From: Runella defluvii
Lineage (GTDB): Bacteria > Bacteroidota > Bacteroidia > Cytophagales > Spirosomataceae
NCBI RefSeq assembly: GCF_014195535.1
Contig: NZ_JACIBY010000001.1
Location: 372,001-436,000, forward strand
Direction: 5' to 3'
Length of the DNA stretch: 64,000 nucleotides
The notes beneath the pieces are model-generated. The model saw only the letters and a program-made list of their open reading frames with translations. It was not told the DNA's origin and did not search any database. The translations under genes and the position numbers were made by a program. This document shows positions 32,893 through 41,569 of the stretch, piece after piece. Each line of letters begins with the position of its first letter. The first letter of the stretch is position 1.

Positions 32893-33020
32893 AAAAGGTC
32901 GGGGTATGAGTACCCCTCCACACAATCCCAAACGGTAAACTCGAAACCCTAAACTGAAAACCCGAAACAGAAAAGGTCGGGGTATGAGTACCCCTCCACA
33001 CAATCCCCAAACAGTAAACT
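32893..33020 (+). repeat. Two-copy ~50-bp direct repeat with TGAG-loop hairpins
   Basis: Copies at 32893-32941 (49 bases) and 32971-33020 (50 bases) differ by one insertion and one substitution. Each holds a hairpin GGGGTA, loop TGAG, TACCCC (32901-32916 and 32979-32994). The sequence between the copies (32941-32971) is an imperfect inverted repeat of 32845-32879, built of CTGTTTC, CAGTTTA and GGTTT-like words. Confidence 0.9.
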
Positions 33021-33025
33021 AAAAA

Positions 33026-33616
33026 ATGCTCCACGAGATTCAACAGCTTGATACGCAGATTTTTTTGTCACTCAACGGCGCACACGCACCTTGGGCTGAC
33101 ACGCTGATGTATTGGGTAACGGAGCGAAATACGTGGATTCCGATGTATGCCTTGCTGATTATTTGGTTGGTGTGGCAGTACAAGCAGCAAGCGGCGGGAA
33201 TGATTGGTGCCTTGATTTTAACGATTATCATTGCCGATCAGACCGCTTCTAGCTTGCTGAAACCGTGGGTGGAGCGTTTGCGGCCTTGCCACGTCGCGTA
33301 TTTGCAGGACAAAATTCACCTGGTGGTTGAAGGCTGCGGAGGAACCTACGGATTTGCATCGTCGCACGCGGCCAACAGTTTTGGATTGGCCACGGCTTTA
33401 TGGCTGCTCTGCGGTACGGTTGTCCCGACCGTCAAACGACCCAATAAGTATCTCCTTTGGTTTTTTCCGTGGGCGGCGCTAGTGTCTTACAGCCGCGTTT
33501 ATGTAGGAGTCCATTATCCATTAGACATCATTGCAGGGGCGATTATTGGGGTAGGCGCGGCCTTTGCGGCGGTTAAAATTGTAAGCTTTCTTTTAGCTCG
33601 TTTTGCCAAAAAATAA
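33026..33616 (+). CDS. PAP2-superfamily phosphatase
   Basis: The 196-aa membrane protein has five to six transmembrane segments and the three PAP2 motifs: KPWVERLRPCH (motif 1), SSHAANSFG (motif 2, with SSHA in place of PSGH) and SRVYVGVHYPLDI (motif 3). It should dephosphorylate a lipid phosphate such as phosphatidic acid, phosphatidylglycerol phosphate or undecaprenyl pyrophosphate at the inner membrane. The start follows directly on the second 50-bp repeat copy. The Crp-like gene is 27 bases downstream. Confidence 0.92.
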   Translation: MLHEIQQLDTQIFLSLNGAHAPWADTLMYWVTERNTWIPMYALLIIWLVWQYKQQAAGMIGALILTIIIADQTASSLLKPWVERLRPCHVAYLQDKIHLVVEGCGGTYGFASSHAANSFGLATALWLLCGTVVPTVKRPNKYLLWFFPWAALVSYSRVYVGVHYPLDIIAGAIIGVGAAFAAVKIVSFLLARFAKK

Positions 33617-33643
33617 CTACTTTTAGGCTAATCTTGCTTGTTT

Positions 33644-34225
33644 ATGTTTGACGCGCTGCATCAATTGATTGCTCAATTTGTCACCTTCACCGACCGTGAA
33701 AAGGCAATTTTGGAGAGTGCGTTTGTATTCAAACAAGTGCCTCGAAAATTCTCTCTCGTGCGGCAAGGACAAGTGGCCAACGAACTGTACTTTATCAATA
33801 AAGGGATGCTACGCCTTTTTTACGAAAACGAAGGCGATGAAATTACGGCCTTTATTTTTCGAGAAAATCTCTTCGCCAGTAGTTACGATAGTTTTTTGCG
33901 ACAAACGCCCAGTATTCAGTCGTTAGAAGCGCTTGAAGAGGCTGATTTGCTGGTTATTACCCAGCCCAAAATGAACGAACTCTACGAAGAGTTGCCCAAA
34001 TTCAACGTGCTTACCCGCAAGATTGCCGAGCAACGTTTTATCAATTCGCAACAAATTTTGTCCTCTTTTTTGCTTGATAGCCCAGAGGAACGTTATGCGA
34101 AGTTCGTAGAACAAAATGGCGATTTATTACTCCGAGTCCCTCATCACCTTATTGCTTCGTACTTGGGCATGACTCCCGTGTCGATGAGCCGCATCCGAAA
34201 CCGACTTGCTCAACAAAAACGCTAG
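33644..34225 (+). CDS. Crp/Fnr-family transcription regulator
   Basis: ATG 33644 (193 aa) is preferred to the TTG two codons upstream. The N-terminal half is a cyclic-nucleotide-binding-like beta-roll (residues about 25-115, FSLVRQGQVANELYFINKGMLRLFYENEGDEITAFIF). The C-terminal part is a reduced helix-turn-helix (HHLIASYLGMTPVSMSRIRNRL) as in many small Bacteroidota Crp-like regulators. The Arg-Ser pair that binds cAMP phosphate is not obvious, so the ligand is unknown. The following SRPBCC gene has a palindrome in its promoter, but that palindrome is unlike a Crp site. Confidence 0.9.
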   Translation: MFDALHQLIAQFVTFTDREKAILESAFVFKQVPRKFSLVRQGQVANELYFINKGMLRLFYENEGDEITAFIFRENLFASSYDSFLRQTPSIQSLEALEEADLLVITQPKMNELYEELPKFNVLTRKIAEQRFINSQQILSSFLLDSPEERYAKFVEQNGDLLLRVPHHLIASYLGMTPVSMSRIRNRLAQQKR

Positions 34226-34275
34226 CTGAACGCATTTCTTTACAATTGTTAATGGAGGGGAAGGAGTTGGCAAGC

Positions 34276-34303
34276 TACTTTTGCAACATCATTAAATGTT
34301 GCA
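34276..34303 (+). promoter_or_regulatory. -7 box and palindromic operator of the SRPBCC gene
   Basis: TACTTTTG (34276-34283) is a -7 box. TGCAACAT (34282-34289) and ATGTTGCA (34296-34303) form a perfect 8-bp inverted repeat with a six-base spacer that starts in the -7 box and covers the transcription start, three bases before the ATG. The half site resembles the CAACC half sites of the ArsR-type operators at 29122-29161. Confidence 0.75.
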
Positions 34304-34306
34304 GTC

Positions 34307-34744
34307 ATGAAACACAAAATTAGAACCGAAATCATCATCAATGCTTCCAAAGAAAAGGTTTGGAGCATCCTCGCCGACCTCAATGCCTATGCCCTTTGGA
34401 ATCCATTTATTGTAAAAAGTGAGGGCGTTTTACGAGTGGGTACAAAACTCAAAAATACGCTTCAAAATGGAGATAAAACCATTGTATTTAAGCCAGAAGT
34501 AATACAGGTAGAGCCTAATCGAAGCTTTGGTTGGCTAGGTTCGCTTTGGGTAAAAGGGCTTTTTGATGGCCATCATTACTTTGAAATTGAAGAAATTTCT
34601 GAAAACCAAGTCAACCTTATTCACGGAGAAAATTTCGCGGGCATTCTTAGTTCGCTGATTTTAAAACAAATTGGAAACGACACCCGAAACAACTTTGTCA
34701 AAATGAATCAGGCGCTTAAAAATCGGGCTGAACAAGGGGCGTAG
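34307..34744 (+). CDS. SRPBCC-family protein
   Basis: The 145-aa protein is a small helix-grip (polyketide cyclase/START-like) domain: RTEIIINASKEKVWSILADLNAYALWNPFIVKSEG at the start, VEPNRSFGWLGSLWVKGLFDGHHYFEI in the middle, and a long C-terminal helix NNFVKMNQALKNRAEQ. It probably binds a hydrophobic ligand. With only three bases between operator and ATG, its expression must respond directly to the palindrome-binding regulator. Confidence 0.9.
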   Translation: MKHKIRTEIIINASKEKVWSILADLNAYALWNPFIVKSEGVLRVGTKLKNTLQNGDKTIVFKPEVIQVEPNRSFGWLGSLWVKGLFDGHHYFEIEEISENQVNLIHGENFAGILSSLILKQIGNDTRNNFVKMNQALKNRAEQGA

Positions 34745-34800
34745 GCTCTGTTCTAAGTCTAGTTAACTTTCTCATTTTTATTTTTTTTACTTCTTATCTC

Positions 34801-35370
34801 ATGAAAAAGTCATTTTTTCTTGCTGGGCTTTTATTGCTCATACAAAACTCATTTGCTCAAAAAAACGCGATACAAGATACTGTATCCACTAGTCGTATTG
34901 AATTAGAAACTGACCCGATTGCCTTTGCTCTAAATGGCTATTCGTTTCACGTTATTTATGTAAAAAAACGTTTTCGCTACGATTTGGGAATATTTGGAGC
35001 TAATCAACCCGAAGCTTACAGCGGAAACAAAGGATTTTTGACATACAGCCGAGGGGTAGGTGGAAAAATCAATTACCTACTTAACCAAAAAGAAACGTGG
35101 TTTGCTGGCGTAGGTGCGGGTTATGCCAAGCACAAAATTACCCATAGGGCCTCCGAATTGGTTCAAAATCAAGAAACGTTTAGCATAGGAGTCCATACGG
35201 GATACCGGTTTTTCTTCTTTAAAAATACCTCTTTTTCCAACATTTTTATTGCACCTTGGGCAAGCATAGATTACAATATTCCTTTGAATAAGGTGAATTT
35301 TGCTTTGGGGAATTATACCACTAAACCATGGTCAATTTTTCCAACCATCCATTTAGGTTATAAATTTTAA
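34801..35370 (+). CDS. Small outer-membrane beta-barrel protein, unknown
   Basis: The 189-aa protein has a signal peptide (MKKSFFLAGLLLLIQNSFAQ) and a mature part of alternating beta-strands (WFAGVGAGYAKHKITHRA, ETFSIGVHTGYRFFFF, IFPTIHLGYKF), ending in Phe as in outer-membrane barrels. It looks like an eight-stranded barrel of the OmpW/OmpA-like size class. No family name is recognised. It starts 56 bases after the SRPBCC gene. Confidence 0.72.
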   Translation: MKKSFFLAGLLLLIQNSFAQKNAIQDTVSTSRIELETDPIAFALNGYSFHVIYVKKRFRYDLGIFGANQPEAYSGNKGFLTYSRGVGGKINYLLNQKETWFAGVGAGYAKHKITHRASELVQNQETFSIGVHTGYRFFFFKNTSFSNIFIAPWASIDYNIPLNKVNFALGNYTTKPWSIFPTIHLGYKF

Positions 35371-35404
35371 ATAAATAGGTTTTTGCTGAAGATAAGTGGA
35401 GCAA

Positions 35405-35554
35405 ATGGCGATGTTTGACCTCATGCGCAAAAACCCACGGTACTACATGATTATTTTTCCGCAATTCGCGGCACGTCGTAAGTGGTTTGTGGTAGGTTCT
35501 AAAACCAACGTGACCGTAAAAGCAAGGCTCGCCCGTATGAAACCGACTAAGTAG
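35405..35554 (+). CDS. Possible small basic protein (49 aa)
   Basis: A 49-codon frame starts at ATG 35405 (or 35411) and stops at 35554. The product is basic and has a coherent hydrophobic-basic pattern (YYMIIFPQFAARRKWFVVGS, then KARLARMKPTK). It is preceded by purines (GGAGCAA) and followed six bases later by a hairpin. It lies in the gap before prs. It could be a real small gene or chance; I do not recognise it. Confidence 0.35.
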   Translation: MAMFDLMRKNPRYYMIIFPQFAARRKWFVVGSKTNVTVKARLARMKPTK

Positions 35555-35559
35555 TTGCC

Positions 35560-35593
35560 AGTCCTTCCAAGCTTGTCAAAACTTGGAAGGACT
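35560..35593 (+). terminator. Hairpin, likely terminator
   Basis: A perfect 12-bp stem (AGTCCTTCCAAG and its complement, 10-base loop) follows the possible small gene and precedes the prs promoter. The T tract after it is poor. Confidence 0.65.
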
Positions 35594-35618
35594 ATTCGCT
35601 TTTCTAAAAAAATCTCCC

Positions 35619-35626
35619 TACCTTTG
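35619..35626 (+). promoter_or_regulatory. -7 box of the prs promoter
   Basis: TACCTTTG is an exact match to TAnnTTTG, 20 bases before the prs start codon. No clear TTTG -33 box is present. It supports ATG 35646 as the true start. Confidence 0.65.
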
Positions 35627-35645
35627 CGGAAATTTTCTACAGGGC

Positions 35646-36590
35646 ATGGCCTCTTTCAATCCAATCAAAATATTTTCTGGCTTACAATCAACGTACCTAG
35701 CCGAAAAGATCGCTCGCCACTACGGGCGCGACTTAGGTGGTTACAATTTACGCCGTTTTAGCGATGGCGAATTGTCCCCAAGTTTTGAAGAATCATTGCG
35801 CGGATGCGATGTGTACTTGGTTCAGTCAATGTTTGGCTCGGCAGATAACTTCTTGGAGTTGTTGTTGATGATTGACGCCGCCAAGCGTGCGTCGGCTCAC
35901 GAAGTAACGGCCGTGATTCCGTACTTTGGTTATGCACGTCAAGACCGCAAAGACAAACCTCGCGTACCCATTGCGGCAAAGTTGGTTGCTAACCTTCTGA
36001 CCGCAGCTGGCGCAGAGCAAATCATGACGCTCGACCTTCACGCAGGAGCAATTCAAGGTTTTTTTGATATACCAATGGTGCATTTGGAAGGCAGCAGCGT
36101 GTTTGTTCCTTACATCAAGAGCCTAGAGTTAGAAAACCTCGTTATCGCGTCGCCCGACGTAGGTGGTGCGGCCCGTGCGCGTAATTTTGCGAAGTTCTTT
36201 AACGCCGACATTATCCTTTGCGATAAGTACCGCAAACGTGCCAATGAAGTGGCGTCGATGCAGGTAATTGGTGACGTCAAAGACGCCAACGTTGTCTTTA
36301 TTGACGACTTAATTGATACGGGCGGAACCATGTGCAAAGCCGCTGAACTCGTTATGAGTAAAGGCGCTAAGTCGGTTCGGGCTATTTGTACTCACCCTGT
36401 GATGTCAGGAGATGCGCACACACGTATTCGTACGTCGGTATTGGAAGAACTCATCGTTACGGATACCATTCCGTTGCGCGAAGAAAACGAAAAAATCAAG
36501 GTATTGTCGGTGTCAGAGCTTTTTGCCAAAGCCATCGGCCGCATCCGTGACCACGAATCTATTAGCTCATTATTTATAAATCCAGCGTAA
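35646..36590 (+). CDS. prs: Ribose-phosphate pyrophosphokinase
   Basis: Prs makes PRPP from ribose 5-phosphate and ATP for nucleotide, His and Trp synthesis. The start is set at ATG 35646 (314 aa, normal length), since the upstream TTG lies in the hairpin before the promoter. Motifs include the ATP-binding PYFGYARQDRK, the metal-binding DLHAGAIQGFF and the PRPP loop VVFIDDLIDTGGTM. The rplY gene follows 91 bases later, an arrangement common in bacteria. Confidence 0.97.
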   Translation: MASFNPIKIFSGLQSTYLAEKIARHYGRDLGGYNLRRFSDGELSPSFEESLRGCDVYLVQSMFGSADNFLELLLMIDAAKRASAHEVTAVIPYFGYARQDRKDKPRVPIAAKLVANLLTAAGAEQIMTLDLHAGAIQGFFDIPMVHLEGSSVFVPYIKSLELENLVIASPDVGGAARARNFAKFFNADIILCDKYRKRANEVASMQVIGDVKDANVVFIDDLIDTGGTMCKAAELVMSKGAKSVRAICTHPVMSGDAHTRIRTSVLEELIVTDTIPLREENEKIKVLSVSELFAKAIGRIRDHESISSLFINPA

Positions 36591-36681
36591 GCACAAGTTT
36601 GCGCTATCTAACACGTACCTTTTTAATCCCAGGGTACGATTCACTCAAACACTCCCCTTAGGGATTAGGGGCCAATTAATT

Positions 36682-37245
36682 ATGAAAAGTACAGAGATTG
36701 TAGGGTTTAAAAGAGCGAATCTCGGCAAACAAGAAGCTCGCACGTTGCGTTTAGAAGCAATGGTTCCATGTGTATTGTACGGAGGTGCAGAGCAAGTTCA
36801 CTTCTCAGCTCCAATGTATTTGTTCCGCGATTTACTTTTTACACCAGATGTGTATAACGTAACGTTGAACATCGAAGGAACTACATACCAAGCGATTTTG
36901 CAGGATGTACAATATCACCCAGTAAGTGACATTATCCTTCACGCTGACTTCTTGTTGATTCAAGAAGGAAAAGAAATCAAAGTAGATGTACCTGTTCGTT
37001 TCATCGGAACGGCAGTAGGTGTGAGTAAAGGGGGTAAATTGGTACAAAAACTCCACAAAATCAAAGTTCTAGGTATGGCAGATAGCATCCCTGATTACGT
37101 GGATGTACCAGTAGCTGAACTTGACTTGGGTAAATCAGTGAAAGTAGGTCATTTGAAAGTAGAAGGGTTCAAAATTTTGAACAACCCTTCGTTGCCAATC
37201 GCAGGTGTGGAAATCCCACGTGCATTGCGCGGTACGTTGAAGTAA
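36682..37245 (+). CDS. rplY: 50S ribosomal protein L25/Ctc
   Basis: The 187-aa protein is the long Ctc form of ribosomal protein L25: an N-terminal 5S-rRNA-binding domain (KQEARTLRLEAMVPCVLYGG and ILQDVQYHPVSDIILHADFLLI) and a C-terminal beta domain (VDVPVRFIGTAVGVSKGG to LPIAGVEIPRALRG). It binds 5S rRNA in the large subunit and is linked to stress in some bacteria. It lies downstream of prs and ends in a strong terminator. Confidence 0.96.
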   Translation: MKSTEIVGFKRANLGKQEARTLRLEAMVPCVLYGGAEQVHFSAPMYLFRDLLFTPDVYNVTLNIEGTTYQAILQDVQYHPVSDIILHADFLLIQEGKEIKVDVPVRFIGTAVGVSKGGKLVQKLHKIKVLGMADSIPDYVDVPVAELDLGKSVKVGHLKVEGFKILNNPSLPIAGVEIPRALRGTLK

Positions 37246-37256
37246 TCTTCTTACGT

Positions 37257-37286
37257 AAGAAAGCCCCGCATTTGCGGGGCTTTCTT
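37257..37286 (+). terminator. Terminator between rplY and trxA
   Basis: A perfect 13-bp stem (AAGAAAGCCCCGC and its complement, ATTT loop) runs into pyrimidines on both strands and can serve both convergent genes. Confidence 0.92.
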
Positions 37287-37313
37287 AGTTTTATGTTGTT
37301 GGTATGCAAATGC

Positions 37314-37658
37314 TTATACCTGCTCGCTTTCAGGGAAGAAAGAGTTTAATTTTGCTTTCAACGCAGCTTCTGGAACCGCACCTACTACGCGGTCAACCAT
37401 CTTGCCATCTTGGAAGAACAACAACGTAGGGATACTACGAATTCCAAATTTAACAGCTGTTTCAGGGTTTGAGTCAACGTCAACCTTACCAACTGTTGCT
37501 TTACCGTCGAAGTCACCTGCAAGTTTTTCTACCACAGGGCCTACCAAACGGCAAGGTCCACACCATTCTGCCCAAAAGTCAACCAATGTAATGGTCTTAT
37601 CAGAATTTTCTACTATTTCGCTAAAGTTAGCATCCGTGATTTCGAGTGCCTTTCCCAT
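37314..37658 (-). CDS. trxA: Thioredoxin
   Basis: The 114-aa cytoplasmic thioredoxin reduces protein disulfides. It has the standard active site WAEWCGPCRL (Cys near 34 and 37), the cis-Pro loop SIPTLLFF and the conserved FGIR segment. Length is normal with a short acidic C-terminal tail. A repeat-rich region separates it from the upstream miaA gene on the same strand. Confidence 0.96.
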   Translation of the reverse strand: MGKALEITDANFSEIVENSDKTITLVDFWAEWCGPCRLVGPVVEKLAGDFDGKATVGKVDVDSNPETAVKFGIRSIPTLLFFQDGKMVDRVVGAVPEAALKAKLNSFFPESEQV

Positions 37659-37803
37659 TTTCGTAAGAATGACCGGGTCGCCGGTACGATAAATATGTGT
37701 TTAAATATTTAATCAGTAAACCATTTGACCCCTTGTAAAAGTTCCAAAGTAAACACAGCAATCTTTCGCAGTGTTCTGATTCAGTGTTTTTGAGGAAAGG
37801 GGC

Positions 37804-37935
37804 TTCGGTTTTGAGAAACCGAAAGTACGAAGTTCGGGTTTTGAGAAACCTGAACCACAGGGAGGATACCGTGAAGGTTTTGAGAAACCTTCACCACGAG
37901 CAGAAACCTTCACCACGAGGCAGAAACCTGCGCCA
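37804..37935. repeat. Cluster of TGAG-loop hairpins and CAGAAACC repeats
   Basis: Three hairpins with loop TGAG follow one another: 37804-37823 (stem TTCGGTTT), 37832-37855 (stem GTTCGGGTTT, one G-T pair) and 37871-37894 (stem GTGAAGGTTT). They are followed by two copies of CAGAAACCTTCACCACGAGG-like units (37887-37920) and a partial third (CAGAAACCTGCGCCAC). The region lies between miaA and trxA and holds no gene. Confidence 0.9.
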
Positions 37936-37947
37936 CTGGAAAAACCT

Positions 37948-38877
37948 TCAAGACAGTTTAGGGAAGAGGCTAGTTTTTATTGTCGCTACCAATTGGTCAA
38001 TGGGGGCAAGGGCATCTAACCAGTGAATTGTTAGACCGTTGCGCTCCATTTTACGGAAAAAGGTCATTTGGCGTTTGGCAAACTGATGAATGGCAACGTT
38101 GAGCCGCTCGACCATCGTGTCGTAAGTCAGCACTCCAGTGAGGTATTCGGTCATGAATTTGTACTCTAATCCGTAATAAATGAGCTGTTCGGGAGTAAGT
38201 CCTTGGTGGAGCAGGGCCTGTACTTCGTCAATCATCCCGTTTTGAAGGCGCTGATGCAAGCGGCGGGTAATGCGCGTTCGTCGTTCTTCGACGGGTAAAT
38301 CAAGCCCGAAAATTTGGTAATGAAGCGGGGTGGGTGGTGCTGTTTCAAACGAATGCGTTTGTAGGTACGTAGCAATCTCTATGGCACGCACGAGCCGTTT
38401 TCGGGTGGATGTGTCCGCTAGTGAAGAATAAGCCGAGGAAGTGGTATTAAAACGCGTTAACAGGGCTTCATCCGACAGCGTTTCAAGTTGCTGTCGTAGT
38501 GTTTCATCAACGGGGATGCTCGTAAACTGGTATTGCTTTAAGACCGATTCGATGTACAGCCCCGTCCCGCCGCATAAAATAGGCGTGTGGCGGCGGCTCT
38601 GAATATCGCTAAAAGCAGCCTGAAAATCGACTTGGAAACGATGTACGTGATACGCTTCGCCTGCGTCACAGATGTCGATGAGGTGATAGGGAATGCTTTT
38701 CCCGTCAACTACATATTCGTCCAAATCTTTCCCTGTACCGATGTTCATTCTTCGGTACACCTGCCGCGAATCAGCGCTGATAATTTCTCCTTCGATTTGG
38801 GCCGCAAGCTGTGTAGCCAAGCGGGTTTTTCCGCAGGCAGTAGGGCCAAGAATGACAATGAGCGGAGCGTTTGTCAT
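37948..38877 (-). CDS. miaA: tRNA dimethylallyltransferase
   Basis: MiaA adds a dimethylallyl group to A37 of tRNAs that read UNN codons. The start is placed at the ATG at 38877 (309 aa), because the P-loop follows directly (APLIVILGPTACGKTRLA); the 15 residues before it lie in the pyrG terminator region. Other motifs are the EIISADSRQVYRRMNIGTGK segment, ILCGGTGLYIESVL and the C-terminal R-L-N-V-A-I-H-Q-F-A-K-R-Q family signature. It follows pyrG on the same strand. Confidence 0.96.
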   Translation of the reverse strand: MTNAPLIVILGPTACGKTRLATQLAAQIEGEIISADSRQVYRRMNIGTGKDLDEYVVDGKSIPYHLIDICDAGEAYHVHRFQVDFQAAFSDIQSRRHTPILCGGTGLYIESVLKQYQFTSIPVDETLRQQLETLSDEALLTRFNTTSSAYSSLADTSTRKRLVRAIEIATYLQTHSFETAPPTPLHYQIFGLDLPVEERRTRITRRLHQRLQNGMIDEVQALLHQGLTPEQLIYYGLEYKFMTEYLTGVLTYDTMVERLNVAIHQFAKRQMTFFRKMERNGLTIHWLDALAPIDQLVATIKTSLFPKLS

Positions 38878-38885
38878 GTCAATTA

Positions 38886-38920
38886 ACAAAAAGGTGCTGA
38901 AAGACGCGTCTCTCAGCACC
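38886..38920 (-). terminator. Terminator of pyrG
   Basis: On the minus strand GGTGCTGA and TCAGCACC enclose an inner palindrome AGACGCGTCT and are followed by TTTTTG. It overlaps the region upstream of the miaA start. Confidence 0.85.
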
Positions 38921-38947
38921 AATAAAAAATGGTTTTATCAACAATTA

Positions 38948-40663
<1,716 letters not shown>

Positions 40664-40673
40664 TTACGGGATA

Positions 40674-40681
40674 CAAAGGTA
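40674..40681 (-). promoter_or_regulatory. -7 box of the pyrG promoter
   Basis: The minus strand reads TACCTTTG, an exact TAnnTTTG match, 34 bases before the pyrG start codon. No clear -33 TTTG is seen. Confidence 0.6.
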
Positions 40682-40927
40682 CATAATTTTACGTCTGTGT
40701 CGCTATCTAAATTGAACTTGGTTTTTAATAAAAAGGCTAAGTCGTTGATAGACAGCAGTGAAAATTGTATTAAAAAAAGTTGATAATTATCTCTGTTGCT
40801 GGCTTACCAAGAGATTAATCTAACTTTTGTACATTTACTCAGAGAAGTGATTCGGAGGATTATTCCCTGTAGAGCGAGTGTTTTTATTTTTAAATTTTCT
40901 CATTTTCAAATTAAGTAATTTCTTGCT

Positions 40928-41548
40928 ATGTCCACGATTTTTCGTTTGTTGTTGCGGGTTGTTTTTGCAGTGGTCTTAATCAGCGGAGTAATTGCGCTGT
41001 GGGAAGCGTTCAAAACGGGGAATTGGTTTTCGCTAGGGGCTGAAAACGAGACCCAAACTACCCACGCCGTGGTGCTCGAAGAAGTACAAGCGCTGGGGAA
41101 ATTAGAGTTAGTTCGGTACAATTTTAAGGACATTGTCGAGCACGAACAGGTGACGAAATGGCTTCCTAATGCCAAAGCGGTTTTGATAGTACAGGGAGAA
41201 GCGATTGGTTGCATTGATTTGACCAAAATCACCACTTCTGACGTCACGGAGGCGTCGGATACAGTCATTGTACATTTGCCCGAACCCGAGCTTTGCAGTT
41301 ACAAAATCGACCATTCCAAATCGAAAGTTTATAACACCGAATACGCCTTCATGGAAGAGGCAAAACTCGTGCAAGCGGCTTATCAACATGCCGAACAGCA
41401 AATTCAAAAAGCGGCCTTAGAAATGGGGATTTTGGAGCAGACCAAACAAAACGCCAATCAAATCTTGAAACCTGTACTGGAAAAAGTATCAGGGAAAAAA
41501 GTAGTGCTTCGCTATCGGATGAAAGCGACGCTGGCGAAGCCTCGGTGA
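40928..41548 (+). CDS. DUF4230 membrane-anchored protein
   Basis: The 206-aa protein has one N-terminal membrane anchor (residues about 7-26) and an extracytoplasmic domain that matches DUF4230: ALGKLELVRYNFKDIVEHE near the start, VQGEAIGCIDLTKI and the long helix EEAKLVQAAYQHAEQQIQKAAL. The family function is unknown. The GH97 gene begins 21 bases downstream; the two could be co-transcribed by chance of position. Confidence 0.9.
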   Translation: MSTIFRLLLRVVFAVVLISGVIALWEAFKTGNWFSLGAENETQTTHAVVLEEVQALGKLELVRYNFKDIVEHEQVTKWLPNAKAVLIVQGEAIGCIDLTKITTSDVTEASDTVIVHLPEPELCSYKIDHSKSKVYNTEYAFMEEAKLVQAAYQHAEQQIQKAALEMGILEQTKQNANQILKPVLEKVSGKKVVLRYRMKATLAKPR

Positions 41549-41569
41549 CACAAAATGAGTTTTTAACCT

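Noticed and set aside
32893-33020. Possible CRISPR array (two ~50-bp repeats with a 29-bp spacer).
   Set aside because: There are only two copies, no cas genes, and the spacer is itself an inverted copy of nearby sequence. It fits a duplicated hairpin repeat better.
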